A stretch of 64,000 bases of DNA from Mangrovimonas xylaniphaga (GTDB taxonomy: Bacteria; Bacteroidota; Bacteroidia; Flavobacteriales; Flavobacteriaceae), in NCBI RefSeq assembly GCF_001280435.1, contig NZ_LBIP01000022.1:1-64000 (forward strand). The letters run 5' to 3'. This document shows positions 35,871 to 44,683 of this stretch, one piece after another (within the stretch, counting starts at the first letter, position 1; every line of letters starts with the position of its first letter). Made by a program: the position numbers and the translations under genes. The notes beneath the pieces were generated by a model that did not search any database, was not told the DNA's origin, and was given only the letters and a program-made list of their open reading frames with translations.

Positions 35871-36626
35871 TTACTTAAAACGTTTCAAAATTTCCTTTGT
35901 AAACTCGCCCAACACCAAACGTCCACTAATCGCAGCACGTTCCGAAAGCAATTCATCCCAATGCTCGGTTCCTTGCCAGAACATAGTTTTCATTTCTTTC
36001 ATGGCCTCTGGATTGTAAGTACACAAATTTTCAGCCATAGCTTTTATCGCTTCATCCATATCTTGGGTAGTATCAAAAACCTGAGTAAACAGACCTTTGT
36101 CTGTAGCCCATTCTGGAGAATAAAAACTATTGGCATCCATTGCAATTTGCGACATGGCACTCACGCCCATTTTGCGTTCAATGGCAGGACCAACCACAAA
36201 CGGACCAATCCCGATATTAAGTTCGCTTAGTTTGATTTCGGCGAATTTGGTCGCCATACAATAATCAGTTGCTGCTGCTAAACCAACACCGCCACCAACG
36301 GTTTTCCCTTGAATACGTCCAATGACAAACTTCGGACATTTGCGCATGGCATTGATCACATTGGCAAAGCCTGAAAAGAATACCTTTCCTGTGGCATCGT
36401 CATTGATATTGATCAACTCCTTAAAGCTTGCTCCAGCACAAAAGGTTCTATCGCCTCCACTTTTAAGAACGATGACCTTTACATCTTCATTGTTTCCTGC
36501 ATCTGTAATGGTTTGGGCTAAATCGGCCAATACATTTCCTGGCAACGAATTATGTTCTGGGTGAAAAAACTCCACATACCCTACATGATTCTCGATGCTT
36601 AACTTTACGTATGGACTATTTTCCAT
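35871..36626 (-). CDS. paaF: Enoyl-CoA hydratase/isomerase, PaaF-like
   Basis: The 251-residue crotonase-fold protein begins at the ATG at 36626; an in-frame TTG two codons upstream is possible. The oxyanion-hole segments are RTFCAGASFKEL and GKTVGGGVGLAAATD. Given a second, PaaG-like member at 42068-42847, this one probably hydrates 2,3-didehydroadipyl-CoA. One doubt is that the second catalytic Glu region (ELNIGIGPFVVGP) differs from typical PaaF, so its exact step is uncertain. It lies 18 bases after paaZ. Confidence 0.8.
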   Translation of the reverse strand: MENSPYVKLSIENHVGYVEFFHPEHNSLPGNVLADLAQTITDAGNNEDVKVIVLKSGGDRTFCAGASFKELININDDATGKVFFSGFANVINAMRKCPKFVIGRIQGKTVGGGVGLAAATDYCMATKFAEIKLSELNIGIGPFVVGPAIERKMGVSAMSQIAMDANSFYSPEWATDKGLFTQVFDTTQDMDEAIKAMAENLCTYNPEAMKEMKTMFWQGTEHWDELLSERAAISGRLVLGEFTKEILKRFK

Positions 36627-36644
36627 CTTCAATTTCTTTTATAA

Positions 36645-39146
36645 TTATATCAATCCGAATTGCTCGAAATGATGATTTAAATGTTTTCTCTCCAATAAAT
36701 ACCACTCGTATCTATTCAACTCTCCAAAAACCACATTTTTGGTTTTGGCTTCTGGATGTTCCTGAAAATAGGCCAAATAGGCTTCGCGAGCTTCTTTCAT
36801 TTTTTCTTTAGCCTCTTCTAAACTGGCATGTTTTAACTCGGTAATTCGAGATCTTTCTGCCAAAGGAAAATCATAACCACTTGGCATTTTATCATAGTTA
36901 TATAGCGTGGCATGTACTTTTTCCAAAATCTTTTCAGGTGTCGCTATATTAAAATCCTGAATTTCCCCAGAAGCAATTCTGTAGGTATATTCCAAATGTT
37001 CCAACATTAGTTGAGGGGTTAGATTCCCCCACTTTGCTTTATCCTCCTCGGTAAGCTTGTTGACACATTCGGCAATTTTAGCTTCGGTCATTTCCACCAA
37101 AGTTTCTTGTTTCTTCTGAACCATGGTCAAAATGGTTGCAAAAGCTACCATTTCATCATTATTGGCATCAAATACCTCTACAAACCATTTTACAATCCCA
37201 CTAGGATGTTCGGCTCCTGCCACATCGCGATCCACTTTTTGCTTACAAGTCAAGCGAACATATACCGTATCGTTATGGTACAAGGGGCGTAGGAAGCGAC
37301 ATTCTTCCAAACCGTAGTTTGCTGCCACAGGGCCTTTGTTTGGATATACAAACAATCCCGCTGCTGCGGAAATGATAAAGTATCCATGGGCCGTGCGTTT
37401 TTCAAAAATGCTCCCATCAAGCGATGTGATGTCTGTATGGGCATAAAAATGGTCCCAAGTCAAATTCGAAAAATTGATAATATCCGTATCTGTAAAGGTT
37501 CGCTTATGGGTTTTAAGTGACATTCCTGGTTGGATGTCTTCCCAATGGTATTTAAATGGATGCTGCTCTGCTTCCTTATAAGCCGCTTTTTGCTGATATA
37601 TCCCTGTTATTTCGGTCAAAGTAGTTGGTGAGCCCTGAATTGCAGTACGCTGTAAATAATGTTTAATACCTCGCATACCTCCCATTTCTTCTCCACCTCC
37701 GGCACGTCCTGGACCACCGTGAACCAAATATGGTAATGGAGAACCGTGTCCCGTACTTTGTTTGGCACTTTCACGATTCAATACTAGAATTCGGCCATGA
37801 TGCGAGGCTGCATTTATCACATATTCCTTCGCAATCTTATCATCGTTAGTCGCTATGGAAGACACAAGAGATCCTTTCCCCATTTGGGCCAAAGTAACCG
37901 CTTCGTCCATAATTTTATATGGCATTATGGTACTTACCGGACCAAAAGCCTCGCGTTCGTGAACCACCGTGTTTTGCAACGGATTATCCGTACGGAACAA
38001 TACTGGGCTAATAAACGCTCCTTTCTGGGCATCGGCTCCTATGGTATCCAATGTATCTAAATTCCCATATACCATTTCGGCTTCTTTGGCAATATCTGAA
38101 ATGGAATTCTTCACGGCTTCCACCTGTTGTTTGCTTACCAAAGATCCCATTCTCACTTCTTTCAACCTAGGGTCTCCTATGGTAACTTTATCCAGCGCTT
38201 TTCCTAAGGCAATCTGCACATCCTCCACAATACCTTCAGGCACAATGATACGACGGATTGCCGTACACTTCTGCCCTGCTTTCACCGTCATTTCATTTCG
38301 AACTTCCTTTATGAACAGATCAAATTCTGGAGTCCCTGGCACAGCATCTTCCCCAAGAATAGAAGCATTCAAAGAATCTGCTTCCATAGTAAATGGCACA
38401 GCCTCCTGTATTAATCTAGGATGCGCTTTTAACAAACGTCCCGTTGCTGCAGACCCTGTAAACGTCACCACATCTTGAGACTCTACCGTATCCAATATGG
38501 ATTTTACGGTTCCGTTAATAATTTGTAAGGCTCCCTCTGGTAAAACTCCTGAGGCTATAATTTCTCTAGCTACGGCCTCTGCCAAATAAGATGATGATGG
38601 TGCCGGCAACACGACGGCAGGAACCCCTGCCATCCAATTTACCGCACACTTTTCCAACATTCCCCAAACCGGGAAATTAAAGGCGTTGATATGTACCGCC
38701 ACCCCTTTTTTAGGAACCATAATGTGGTGTGCCATAAAACGGCCTCCACGAGATAAATCGATTGGATCTCCCTCAACATGATAAGGTTGATTAGGAAATA
38801 ATTTTCTTAAGGACGCATTGGCAAAAAGGTTTCCAAAACCTCCTTCAATGTCTATCCAACTATCTATTCTAGTAGCTCCTGTACGGTAACTTAATTCGTA
38901 AAATTGCTCTTTGCGTTTGGTAAGATACAAGGCCAACTTTTTAAGCATGTTACCTCGCTCCTGAAATGTCATTTTCCTAAGAATCTCCCCTCCCTTGGTT
39001 CTTCCGTAGTTTAATATTTCTGGAATGTCCAAACCTTCAATGGCCACACTGGTAAAAGCTTCCCCAGTAATAGCATCTAAAACCGGAATTCCTTCTTCTT
39101 TACCTTCGGTCCATTGACCTTGAACGTAATGTTGTATTTTTTTCAT
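36645..39146 (-). CDS. paaZ: PaaZ: oxepin-CoA hydrolase / semialdehyde dehydrogenase, with extra C-terminal domain
   Basis: PaaZ opens the oxepin-CoA ring and oxidises the resulting aldehyde. From the ATG at 39146 it is 833 residues, versus 681 in E. coli. The aldehyde dehydrogenase half (1-~510) has TMEADSLNASILG (Glu) and GQKCTAIRR (Cys). The MaoC hydratase part (~530-675) has NLTWDHFYAHTD and AHGYFIISAAAG. The last ~150 residues (~684-833) are not in standard PaaZ and resemble DUF1569/DinB-like four-helix proteins (KWGNLTPQLMLEH and RKHLNHHFEQFGL). It follows paaJ with 1 base between stop and start. Confidence 0.94.
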   Translation of the reverse strand: MKKIQHYVQGQWTEGKEEGIPVLDAITGEAFTSVAIEGLDIPEILNYGRTKGGEILRKMTFQERGNMLKKLALYLTKRKEQFYELSYRTGATRIDSWIDIEGGFGNLFANASLRKLFPNQPYHVEGDPIDLSRGGRFMAHHIMVPKKGVAVHINAFNFPVWGMLEKCAVNWMAGVPAVVLPAPSSSYLAEAVAREIIASGVLPEGALQIINGTVKSILDTVESQDVVTFTGSAATGRLLKAHPRLIQEAVPFTMEADSLNASILGEDAVPGTPEFDLFIKEVRNEMTVKAGQKCTAIRRIIVPEGIVEDVQIALGKALDKVTIGDPRLKEVRMGSLVSKQQVEAVKNSISDIAKEAEMVYGNLDTLDTIGADAQKGAFISPVLFRTDNPLQNTVVHEREAFGPVSTIMPYKIMDEAVTLAQMGKGSLVSSIATNDDKIAKEYVINAASHHGRILVLNRESAKQSTGHGSPLPYLVHGGPGRAGGGEEMGGMRGIKHYLQRTAIQGSPTTLTEITGIYQQKAAYKEAEQHPFKYHWEDIQPGMSLKTHKRTFTDTDIINFSNLTWDHFYAHTDITSLDGSIFEKRTAHGYFIISAAAGLFVYPNKGPVAANYGLEECRFLRPLYHNDTVYVRLTCKQKVDRDVAGAEHPSGIVKWFVEVFDANNDEMVAFATILTMVQKKQETLVEMTEAKIAECVNKLTEEDKAKWGNLTPQLMLEHLEYTYRIASGEIQDFNIATPEKILEKVHATLYNYDKMPSGYDFPLAERSRITELKHASLEEAKEKMKEAREAYLAYFQEHPEAKTKNVVFGELNRYEWYLLERKHLNHHFEQFGLI

Positions 39147-39147
39147 A

Positions 39148-40353
39148 TTACACTCTTTCAATAATTGCCGCGTAACCTTGACCTACACCAATACACATGG
39201 TCACCAAAGCGTAACGCTTATTTTGTTCCTGTAATTCCAATGCTGCCGAATAAGCAATACGTGCGCCTGTCACTCCCAGTGGATGCCCAATAGCAATGGA
39301 GCCTCCATTTGGGTTCAATCTAGGGTCGTCGTCAGCCAATCCCCAAGCACGCGTACATGCCAATGCTTGGGCTGCAAACGCTTCGTTAAGTTCAATAATA
39401 TCCATATCGTCCATGGTCAAACCTGCCTTTGCCAAAGCTTTATTGGAAGCCTCTACAGGGCCAATCCCCATAATGCGAGGCTCAACGCCAACCACCGCGG
39501 AACTAACAATTCTAGCCAATGGCTTAAGGTTATATTTTTCAACTGCTTCTGAAGATGCGATGATGGTCGCAGCTGCGCCATCATTCAATCCCGAGGAATT
39601 TCCTGCTGTGACGCTTCCATCCTTTTTAAAGGCCGGACGCAATTTCCCCAACACTTCCATAGTGGTTGTTGGTTTTACAAATTCATCTTTTGAAAACAGA
39701 ATCGGGTCCTTTTTACGCTGTGGAATTTCAACCGTCATTATTTCTTTTGCCAATCTCCCATTTTCTTGGGCTTTGGTCGCCTTAATTTGGCTCCAGTTGG
39801 CAAACTTATCTTGATCCTCACGAGAAATATCGTGCAACTCTACCAAGTTTTCAGCGGTATTCCCCATACCATCTGTTCCATACATTTCGTGCATTTTTGG
39901 ATTTACAAAACGCCATCCGAAACTGGAATCGTACATTTTGGAATCCGTTCCAAAACCTGATGACGGCTTTGAAACCACCAAAGGTCCACGTGTCATATTT
40001 TCAACACCGCCTGCAATAAAAATGTCTCCATCGCCAGCTTTTATTGCTCTATTGGCATGAATAATCGCCGACAATCCTGAACTGCACAATCGGTTCACCG
40101 TTTCTCCCGGAACGGTATATGGCAAGCCAGCCAACAGCAAAGACATCCTAGCTACGTTACGATTGTCTTCCCCGGCTTGGTTAGCACAGCCCAAAATCAC
40201 ATCATCGTAAGCTTCTTTTGGAATGTTTGGATTTCTTTTGACTATTTCTTCAATTACCAAAGCTCCTAAATCGTCCGTTCTCACAGCCGACAAAGTGCCT
40301 TTGTAACTTCCTATTGGAGTACGAACTCCATCTATGATATATGCTTCTTTCAT
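39148..40353 (-). CDS. paaJ: 3-oxoadipyl-CoA/3-oxo-5,6-dehydrosuberyl-CoA thiolase
   Basis: The 401-residue thiolase starts at ATG 40353; a GTG four codons upstream is less likely. It has the nucleophilic Cys in NRLCSSGLSAI (~Cys91), GGVENMTRGP, the His in NPNGGSIAIGHPLGVTG and the second Cys in MCIGVGQGYA. In the paa pathway it releases acetyl-CoA and succinyl-CoA at two steps. It ends 1 base before paaZ. A 155-base gap with several hairpins separates it from paaI. Confidence 0.94.
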   Translation of the reverse strand: MKEAYIIDGVRTPIGSYKGTLSAVRTDDLGALVIEEIVKRNPNIPKEAYDDVILGCANQAGEDNRNVARMSLLLAGLPYTVPGETVNRLCSSGLSAIIHANRAIKAGDGDIFIAGGVENMTRGPLVVSKPSSGFGTDSKMYDSSFGWRFVNPKMHEMYGTDGMGNTAENLVELHDISREDQDKFANWSQIKATKAQENGRLAKEIMTVEIPQRKKDPILFSKDEFVKPTTTMEVLGKLRPAFKKDGSVTAGNSSGLNDGAAATIIASSEAVEKYNLKPLARIVSSAVVGVEPRIMGIGPVEASNKALAKAGLTMDDMDIIELNEAFAAQALACTRAWGLADDDPRLNPNGGSIAIGHPLGVTGARIAYSAALELQEQNKRYALVTMCIGVGQGYAAIIERV

Positions 40354-40361
40354 ATTTATGT

Positions 40362-40508
40362 CCACGAAAGTGGGTATCTTTTCAGTTTAATTCTCACGAA
40401 AGTGTGAATCCTATTTACTATTATATTTTTACGCATTCCTAAACAATACTGTTCTGTTTAGGTTTCGATATTTCTTTTGAATTAAGAGATTCCTGCCTTC
40501 GTAGGAAT
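40362..40508. repeat. Mini-hairpins and inverted repeat in the paaI-paaJ gap
   Basis: Four short inverted repeats fill this gap: CCACGAAAGTGG (40362-40373), ATTCTCACGAAAGTGTGAAT (40390-40409), CCTAAACA/TGTTTAGG arms around 9 bases (40438-40462), and ATTCCTGCCTTCGTAGGAAT (40489-40508). The last is 18/20 identical to the one in the paaC-paaD gap. No T run follows, so they are not typical terminators. Confidence 0.7.
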
Positions 40509-40913
40509 TCATTCCCATTCTTTTTGAGTTCGATATACCACACCTTTGAACAGTGCTACCAATTCATCACCTCGCTTTACTTCAACAATATTGAAGCCTA
40601 ATTTGTTATTTACTTTTTCTATCACGGACTCCGCTACCAAGTAATCGCCTTCGTTTAAGGCCTCAATATGATTGATACTGGTTTCTATGGAAACCGAAAA
40701 TCTACCGTGGGTATTTGCTGCAAAACCAAAGGCTGTATCCGCTAGGGAATAACTAATGCCTCCATGTGCTTTGCCCATGCTGTTGAGCATTTCCTTTCTA
40801 ACGGTCATCCCTACTTTACAGCGACCAATTTCGCATTCCAAAATTTCTATGCCCAACCAAGTACTAAACGGGTCTTGGTGTAACATTTTGTGCGGTATTT
40901 GTTCGCCCTGCAT
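40509..40913 (-). CDS. paaI: PaaI-type hotdog acyl-CoA thioesterase
   Basis: The 134-residue hotdog-fold protein has the signature NSMGKAHGGISYSLADTAFGFAAN with the active-site Asp in LADTA. PaaI hydrolyses ring-hydroxylated phenylacetyl-CoA and other stalled CoA esters, freeing CoA. The start overlaps the paaH stop by 1 base (TAATG). The full set of two rescue thioesterases, PaaI and PaaY, is therefore present. Confidence 0.92.
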   Translation of the reverse strand: MQGEQIPHKMLHQDPFSTWLGIEILECEIGRCKVGMTVRKEMLNSMGKAHGGISYSLADTAFGFAANTHGRFSVSIETSINHIEALNEGDYLVAESVIEKVNNKLGFNIVEVKRGDELVALFKGVVYRTQKEWE

Positions 40914-42067
40914 TAAAAAAAGCTTTTGTTTTCTTTATTCATTTTACGCAATAACGGACTACATCTATAACGATCTTCATGATACTCGTTATAAAGCTCA
41001 TCCAACTTGGCCTCACACCAATCAATTCCTTTTTCATCTGCCCATGCCAACAAACCTTTAGGATAATTTACCCCTTTGGTCATGGCATTGTCAATATCTT
41101 CTGCAGAGGCTATGTTTAAAAACAAAGCATCTGCCGCTTCGTTGATCAACATCACCAAGACACGGTCAAAAATTTGTTGGGCCAATTCTTTATTCTCTGT
41201 TGGATTAGGCATTTCAACTCCTTCGGAATAATCGTAATATCCCTTCCCGGTTTTTCTGCCTAAATATCCTGCTTCGCTCAAACGCTTTTGGGTAAAAGAT
41301 GGTTTGTATCTAGGGTCGAAATAGAAGGATGTAAATACTGTTTCGGTTACGGTATAATTCACATCATTCCCTATGAAATCCATCAACTCAAAAGGTCCCA
41401 TACGGAAACCTCCAATGGTTTTCAAGCTCCAATCAATGGTTGCAAAATCGGCAATCCCTTCCTCATAAATTCGCAACGCCTCCCCATAAAATGGACGGGC
41501 TACACGATTCACAATAAATCCTGGGGTATCTTTAGCAACCGCCACGGTTTTATTCCAATCGGAAATGGTTTTTACCGCCAAATCCAAAACGTTCTTGGAA
41601 GTCTGCACGGCAGGAATCACCTCCACCAACTGCATTAAAGGCGCTGGGTTAAAAAAGTGAATTCCAATGCAACGCTCTGGCTTTTGAAGCGAGGCCGCAA
41701 TGGAAGCAATGGATAAGGAAGAGGTGTTTGAAGCAATGATACAGTCATCTGCCACATAGCTTTCCAATTCTGAAAACACCTTTTTCTTGATGTCCAAATT
41801 CTCAACAATAGCTTCAATGGTAAGGTTGGAATCTGCCAATTCCTTTAAGGTATCCACATATTGAATATTGCTTTGAATCCTCAATTTTTCATGAGTATCA
41901 ATGCGTCCCTTTTCAACCAATCGGGCCAATATTTTCTCCAATGACAATCTTGCTTTTTCCAAAGCGGCTTCATTGGTATCATATAATTTAACGGTACATC
42001 CTGCAGTGGCTGCCACTTGTGCAATGCCACTTCCCATGGTGCCGCTTCCTATGATTCCTACGTTCAT
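40913..42067 (-). CDS. paaH: 3-hydroxyadipyl-CoA dehydrogenase
   Basis: The 384-residue protein has an N-terminal NAD Rossmann motif GSGTMGSGIAQVAA, the catalytic His in GIHFFNPAPLMQLVEV (~His137), NTSSLSIASIA, and two consecutive C-terminal helical domains (~185-285, ~295-384). The tail carrying a duplicate of the C-terminal domain is usual in paa clusters. It oxidises 3-hydroxyadipyl-CoA to 3-oxoadipyl-CoA. It lies directly after paaG (adjacent coding bases) and overlaps paaI by 1. Confidence 0.93.
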   Translation of the reverse strand: MNVGIIGSGTMGSGIAQVAATAGCTVKLYDTNEAALEKARLSLEKILARLVEKGRIDTHEKLRIQSNIQYVDTLKELADSNLTIEAIVENLDIKKKVFSELESYVADDCIIASNTSSLSIASIAASLQKPERCIGIHFFNPAPLMQLVEVIPAVQTSKNVLDLAVKTISDWNKTVAVAKDTPGFIVNRVARPFYGEALRIYEEGIADFATIDWSLKTIGGFRMGPFELMDFIGNDVNYTVTETVFTSFYFDPRYKPSFTQKRLSEAGYLGRKTGKGYYDYSEGVEMPNPTENKELAQQIFDRVLVMLINEAADALFLNIASAEDIDNAMTKGVNYPKGLLAWADEKGIDWCEAKLDELYNEYHEDRYRCSPLLRKMNKENKSFF

Positions 42068-42847
42068 TTACTTTCCTTTAAAAGTTGGTTTTCTTTTCTC
42101 TACAAAGGCCGAAACCCCTTCAGCATAATCCTCGGTTCCTGCAGCTTCAATTTGATATTTTGATTCCAAAGCCAACTGCTCTTCCAAGTTGTTGGTCAAG
42201 GATTGATTCAAACTTTTCTTGATCAATCCTAATGCCTTGGTTGGCATGTTTGCCATTTTTAAGGCTAGTTTAGATACTTCTTCCTCAAAATTTTCCAATG
42301 GCAATACTTTATAAATCATTCCCAATCGCTCGGCTTCTTCTGCAGATACTTTATCTCCCAACATGGCCAAGGCAGACGCCTTTTGGAAGCCAATCAATCT
42401 TGGTAAAAAGAAAGTCCCGGCGCTATCAGGAATCAAGCCAATCAAACTAAAAGCCTGAATAAAGCTTACCTGCTCATGGGCTACTACCACGTCACAAGCT
42501 AAAGCTATATTGGCACCTGCTCCAGCAGCTACGCCATTTACAGCACCTATAATCGGTTTTTCTATATGTCGAATTTTAGTAATAATTGGATTGTAGTGTT
42601 CTTCCAATATTTTCTTGAAGCCAGGGTTCAATTCTGGTGAAATAACTTCCTTTAAATCCTGTCCCGCACAAAATGCCTTTCCGTTTCCAGTCAACACAAT
42701 GGCTCTTACGTCTTCATTTGTTTCACAAGCATCCAGAGTCTCTTGAAGTTTCAAGGCCATTTCGCGATTGATACTATTGAATACCTCCGGACGGTTAAGC
42801 GTGATATAGGCTATATTATTTTCAATTTTCAATTCAATTGAACTCAT
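42068..42847 (-). CDS. paaG: 1,2-epoxyphenylacetyl-CoA isomerase (PaaG-like)
   Basis: The 259-residue crotonase-fold enzyme has KAFCAGQDLKEV and NGVAAGAGANIALACD for the oxyanion hole, and SLIGLIPDSAGTFFLPRLIG around the catalytic Asp. The last is the pattern of PaaG, which turns the ring epoxide into the seven-membered oxepin-CoA. It ends adjacent to the paaH start and follows the VOC gene by 2 bases. Confidence 0.93.
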   Translation of the reverse strand: MSSIELKIENNIAYITLNRPEVFNSINREMALKLQETLDACETNEDVRAIVLTGNGKAFCAGQDLKEVISPELNPGFKKILEEHYNPIITKIRHIEKPIIGAVNGVAAGAGANIALACDVVVAHEQVSFIQAFSLIGLIPDSAGTFFLPRLIGFQKASALAMLGDKVSAEEAERLGMIYKVLPLENFEEEVSKLALKMANMPTKALGLIKKSLNQSLTNNLEEQLALESKYQIEAAGTEDYAEGVSAFVEKRKPTFKGK

Positions 42848-42849
42848 AT

Positions 42850-43236
42850 CTATTTTGGTAGTTTAAATTCTGGATTATAAATAATTCCAATGATATTTTT
42901 CCAAGGATCATACACGCTCGCTACGGCTATGTCACCTCCAACATTATTAGGCGCTTCATGCTTGGCGGCTCCCATTTCAATTAGGGAATCGTACACCTTT
43001 TGGATATCCTCCACACCCCAATAGGTTTGCACAGTACCATTATCGGTGCCCTGTACCTTTTCTTTGGGATGCAAGCCCAATTCGTAGCCTCCAATATTAA
43101 ATCCCACATAATAAGGGGTATCGTAATATGGCTGCGCATTGAAGGCCTTGGCATACCACGCTTTGGCTTTCTCAAGGTCCTCCACCATGTATACAACCGT
43201 ACGAAGACCCAACATTGGTGATTGTTTATTTTCCAT
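42850..43236 (-). CDS. VOC-family (glyoxalase-like) protein inside the paa operon
   Basis: The 128-residue protein has a single vicinal-oxygen-chelate domain: LRTVVYMVEDLEKAKAWYAK (first beta-alpha module), GFNIGGYELGLHPKEK, and a second module ending ASVYDPWKNIIGIIYNPEF. The ligands usually found in metal-dependent members (His near the start, Glu at the C-terminal end) are not clear: the expected first His is Arg or Val, while His in LGLHP and Glu in NPEF remain. It sits 9 bases after paaD and 2 before paaG, so it is cotranscribed, yet it belongs to no described core step. Detoxification of a reactive epoxide or aldehyde is a guess. Confidence 0.85.
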   Translation of the reverse strand: MENKQSPMLGLRTVVYMVEDLEKAKAWYAKAFNAQPYYDTPYYVGFNIGGYELGLHPKEKVQGTDNGTVQTYWGVEDIQKVYDSLIEMGAAKHEAPNNVGGDIAVASVYDPWKNIIGIIYNPEFKLPK

Positions 43237-43245
43237 TGTATTTTA

Positions 43246-43746
43246 TTATTTCAAGCATTTAAAATAATCGAAAGGTTCATGGCAATCATCACATTGAAAC
43301 TGGGCCTTACAGGCCGTAGAACCAAATTGGCTTACCAACCGTGTATTGGTTGAACCACATTGAGGACACTTCACAATTCGCTTGCCATGAAGAAGCACAT
43401 CTTTATCGGCTTCAGCTTCCAATGGAGCCGCAATGCCATAGGCTTCCAAAGCCTTTCTTCCTCTAGGAGTAATCCAATCGGTTGTCCAAGCTGGTGCCAG
43501 GATCAATTCTATTTCCGATTCATAACCAGCCTTTTTTAATGCCGCTTTGATATCGTCCCCAATAACATCCATAGCAGGACAACCACTATAGGTAGGGGTG
43601 ATTTTCACCTTGACAAGATTATTTTCAATAATGGCAGAACGTACAACTCCCATATCCATAATGGACAACACTGGAATTTCAGGATCTGAGACCTGTTCCA
43701 GAATTGGGATAAGAATTTCGTCTATATGTTGTTGTTCTTCTACCAT
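43246..43746 (-). CDS. paaD: Phenylacetyl-CoA epoxidase accessory protein PaaD
   Basis: From the ATG at 43746 the protein has 166 residues; an upstream GTG adds ten unconserved ones. It has a MIP18/DUF59 domain (~1-90, LEQVSDPEIPVLSIMDMGVV with TYSGCPAMDVIGDDI) and a C-terminal zinc ribbon with CPQCGS and CDDCH. PaaD is thought to help mature the iron centres of the epoxidase. It follows paaC by 63 bases holding a mini-hairpin. Confidence 0.94.
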   Translation of the reverse strand: MVEEQQHIDEILIPILEQVSDPEIPVLSIMDMGVVRSAIIENNLVKVKITPTYSGCPAMDVIGDDIKAALKKAGYESEIELILAPAWTTDWITPRGRKALEAYGIAAPLEAEADKDVLLHGKRIVKCPQCGSTNTRLVSQFGSTACKAQFQCDDCHEPFDYFKCLK

Positions 43747-43788
43747 TTTAAACCTCTCGATTTCTCTCGAAACCACAGTTAATTTTAG

Positions 43789-43808
43789 ATTCCTGCTTTC
43801 GCAGGAAT
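43789..43808. repeat. Mini-hairpin in the paaC-paaD gap
   Basis: ATTCCTGCTTTCGCAGGAAT is an inverted repeat with a TTTC-type loop, 18/20 identical to the one at 40489-40508. Confidence 0.75.
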
Positions 43809-43809
43809 T

Positions 43810-44562
43810 TTACCACTCCATATTTGGGTAGGCGCGTTGCATGTATTGCATATCGGCCAACAAATAGCCCATGTGCTCTGTGTGAATTCCTTGTTTTCCT
43901 CCTTTTTGGAAATACTTTGATTCTGGAATTTCTATCCTTGCTTCTTCCAACACTTCAGAAACCGTCTTGTAATAAGCGTCCTTAAGTGTCGCCACATCCA
44001 CTCCAATGCCTTCTTCAACCATCGCCTTATCTGCATCTGTTAGATAAAACAACTCATCGGTATAGGTCCAAAGGTCATTGATAGCGGTTTGAATGCGTGT
44101 ATTGCTCTCTTCGGTTCCATCGCCCAAACGTTTGATCCAATCGGAAGAAAAACGTTGGTGATAGCTTACTTCCTTGATGGATTTTGTCGCAATGGCCGAC
44201 AGGGTTAAATCGCTACTTTTTTGCAATTCGGTCAGGAACAACAAATGATACACATCAAACAAAAATTGACGTGCCATAGTGTATCCAAAATCTGTATTAG
44301 GCTGCTCCACCAAGAGTACATTGTAATATTCACGTTCCTTTCGAAGGAATGCGATACTATCTTCGGAAGCGCCTTCTCCTTTTATTTTTGCGGCATATTG
44401 ATAATAACTGCGTACTTGCCCCAACAAATCCAAGGACATATTGGTACAGGCAATATCGGTTTCCAAATTTGGCCCGTGTCCACACAGTTCCCCCAACCTT
44501 TGACCCAAAATCAAAGAGTTATCGGCAATGCCTAGTATATATCTATATAAATTGTGTTTCAT
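43810..44562 (-). CDS. paaC: Phenylacetyl-CoA epoxidase structural subunit PaaC
   Basis: The 250-residue protein starts at ATG 44562; the in-frame TTG upstream overlaps a hairpin. It is a ferritin-like helical protein with ADNSLILGQRLGELCGHGP, NMSLDLLGQVRSYYQYAA and YHQRFSSDWIKRLGDGTEES. PaaC forms the structural partner of the catalytic PaaA in the epoxidase. It is encoded 121 bases after paaB, with two mini-hairpins between. Confidence 0.95.
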   Translation of the reverse strand: MKHNLYRYILGIADNSLILGQRLGELCGHGPNLETDIACTNMSLDLLGQVRSYYQYAAKIKGEGASEDSIAFLRKEREYYNVLLVEQPNTDFGYTMARQFLFDVYHLLFLTELQKSSDLTLSAIATKSIKEVSYHQRFSSDWIKRLGDGTEESNTRIQTAINDLWTYTDELFYLTDADKAMVEEGIGVDVATLKDAYYKTVSEVLEEARIEIPESKYFQKGGKQGIHTEHMGYLLADMQYMQRAYPNMEW

Positions 44563-44568
44563 ATCTCT

Positions 44569-44680
44569 TTCCCACAAAAGTGGGAATCTGTTTAATTACT
44601 TATCGATACAATTTGTTACTATCGTACAAATTACTCGAAGTGACATTTGTTTTACTTACGAATTTCCCGTTTTCAGGAAA
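44569..44680. repeat. Two mini-hairpins in the paaB-paaC gap
   Basis: TTCCCACAAAAGTGGGAA (44569-44586) and TTTCCCGTTTTCAGGAAA (44663-44680) are short inverted repeats of the TTCC...GGAA kind seen in the other paa gaps. Confidence 0.7.
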
Positions 44681-44683
44681 CCA

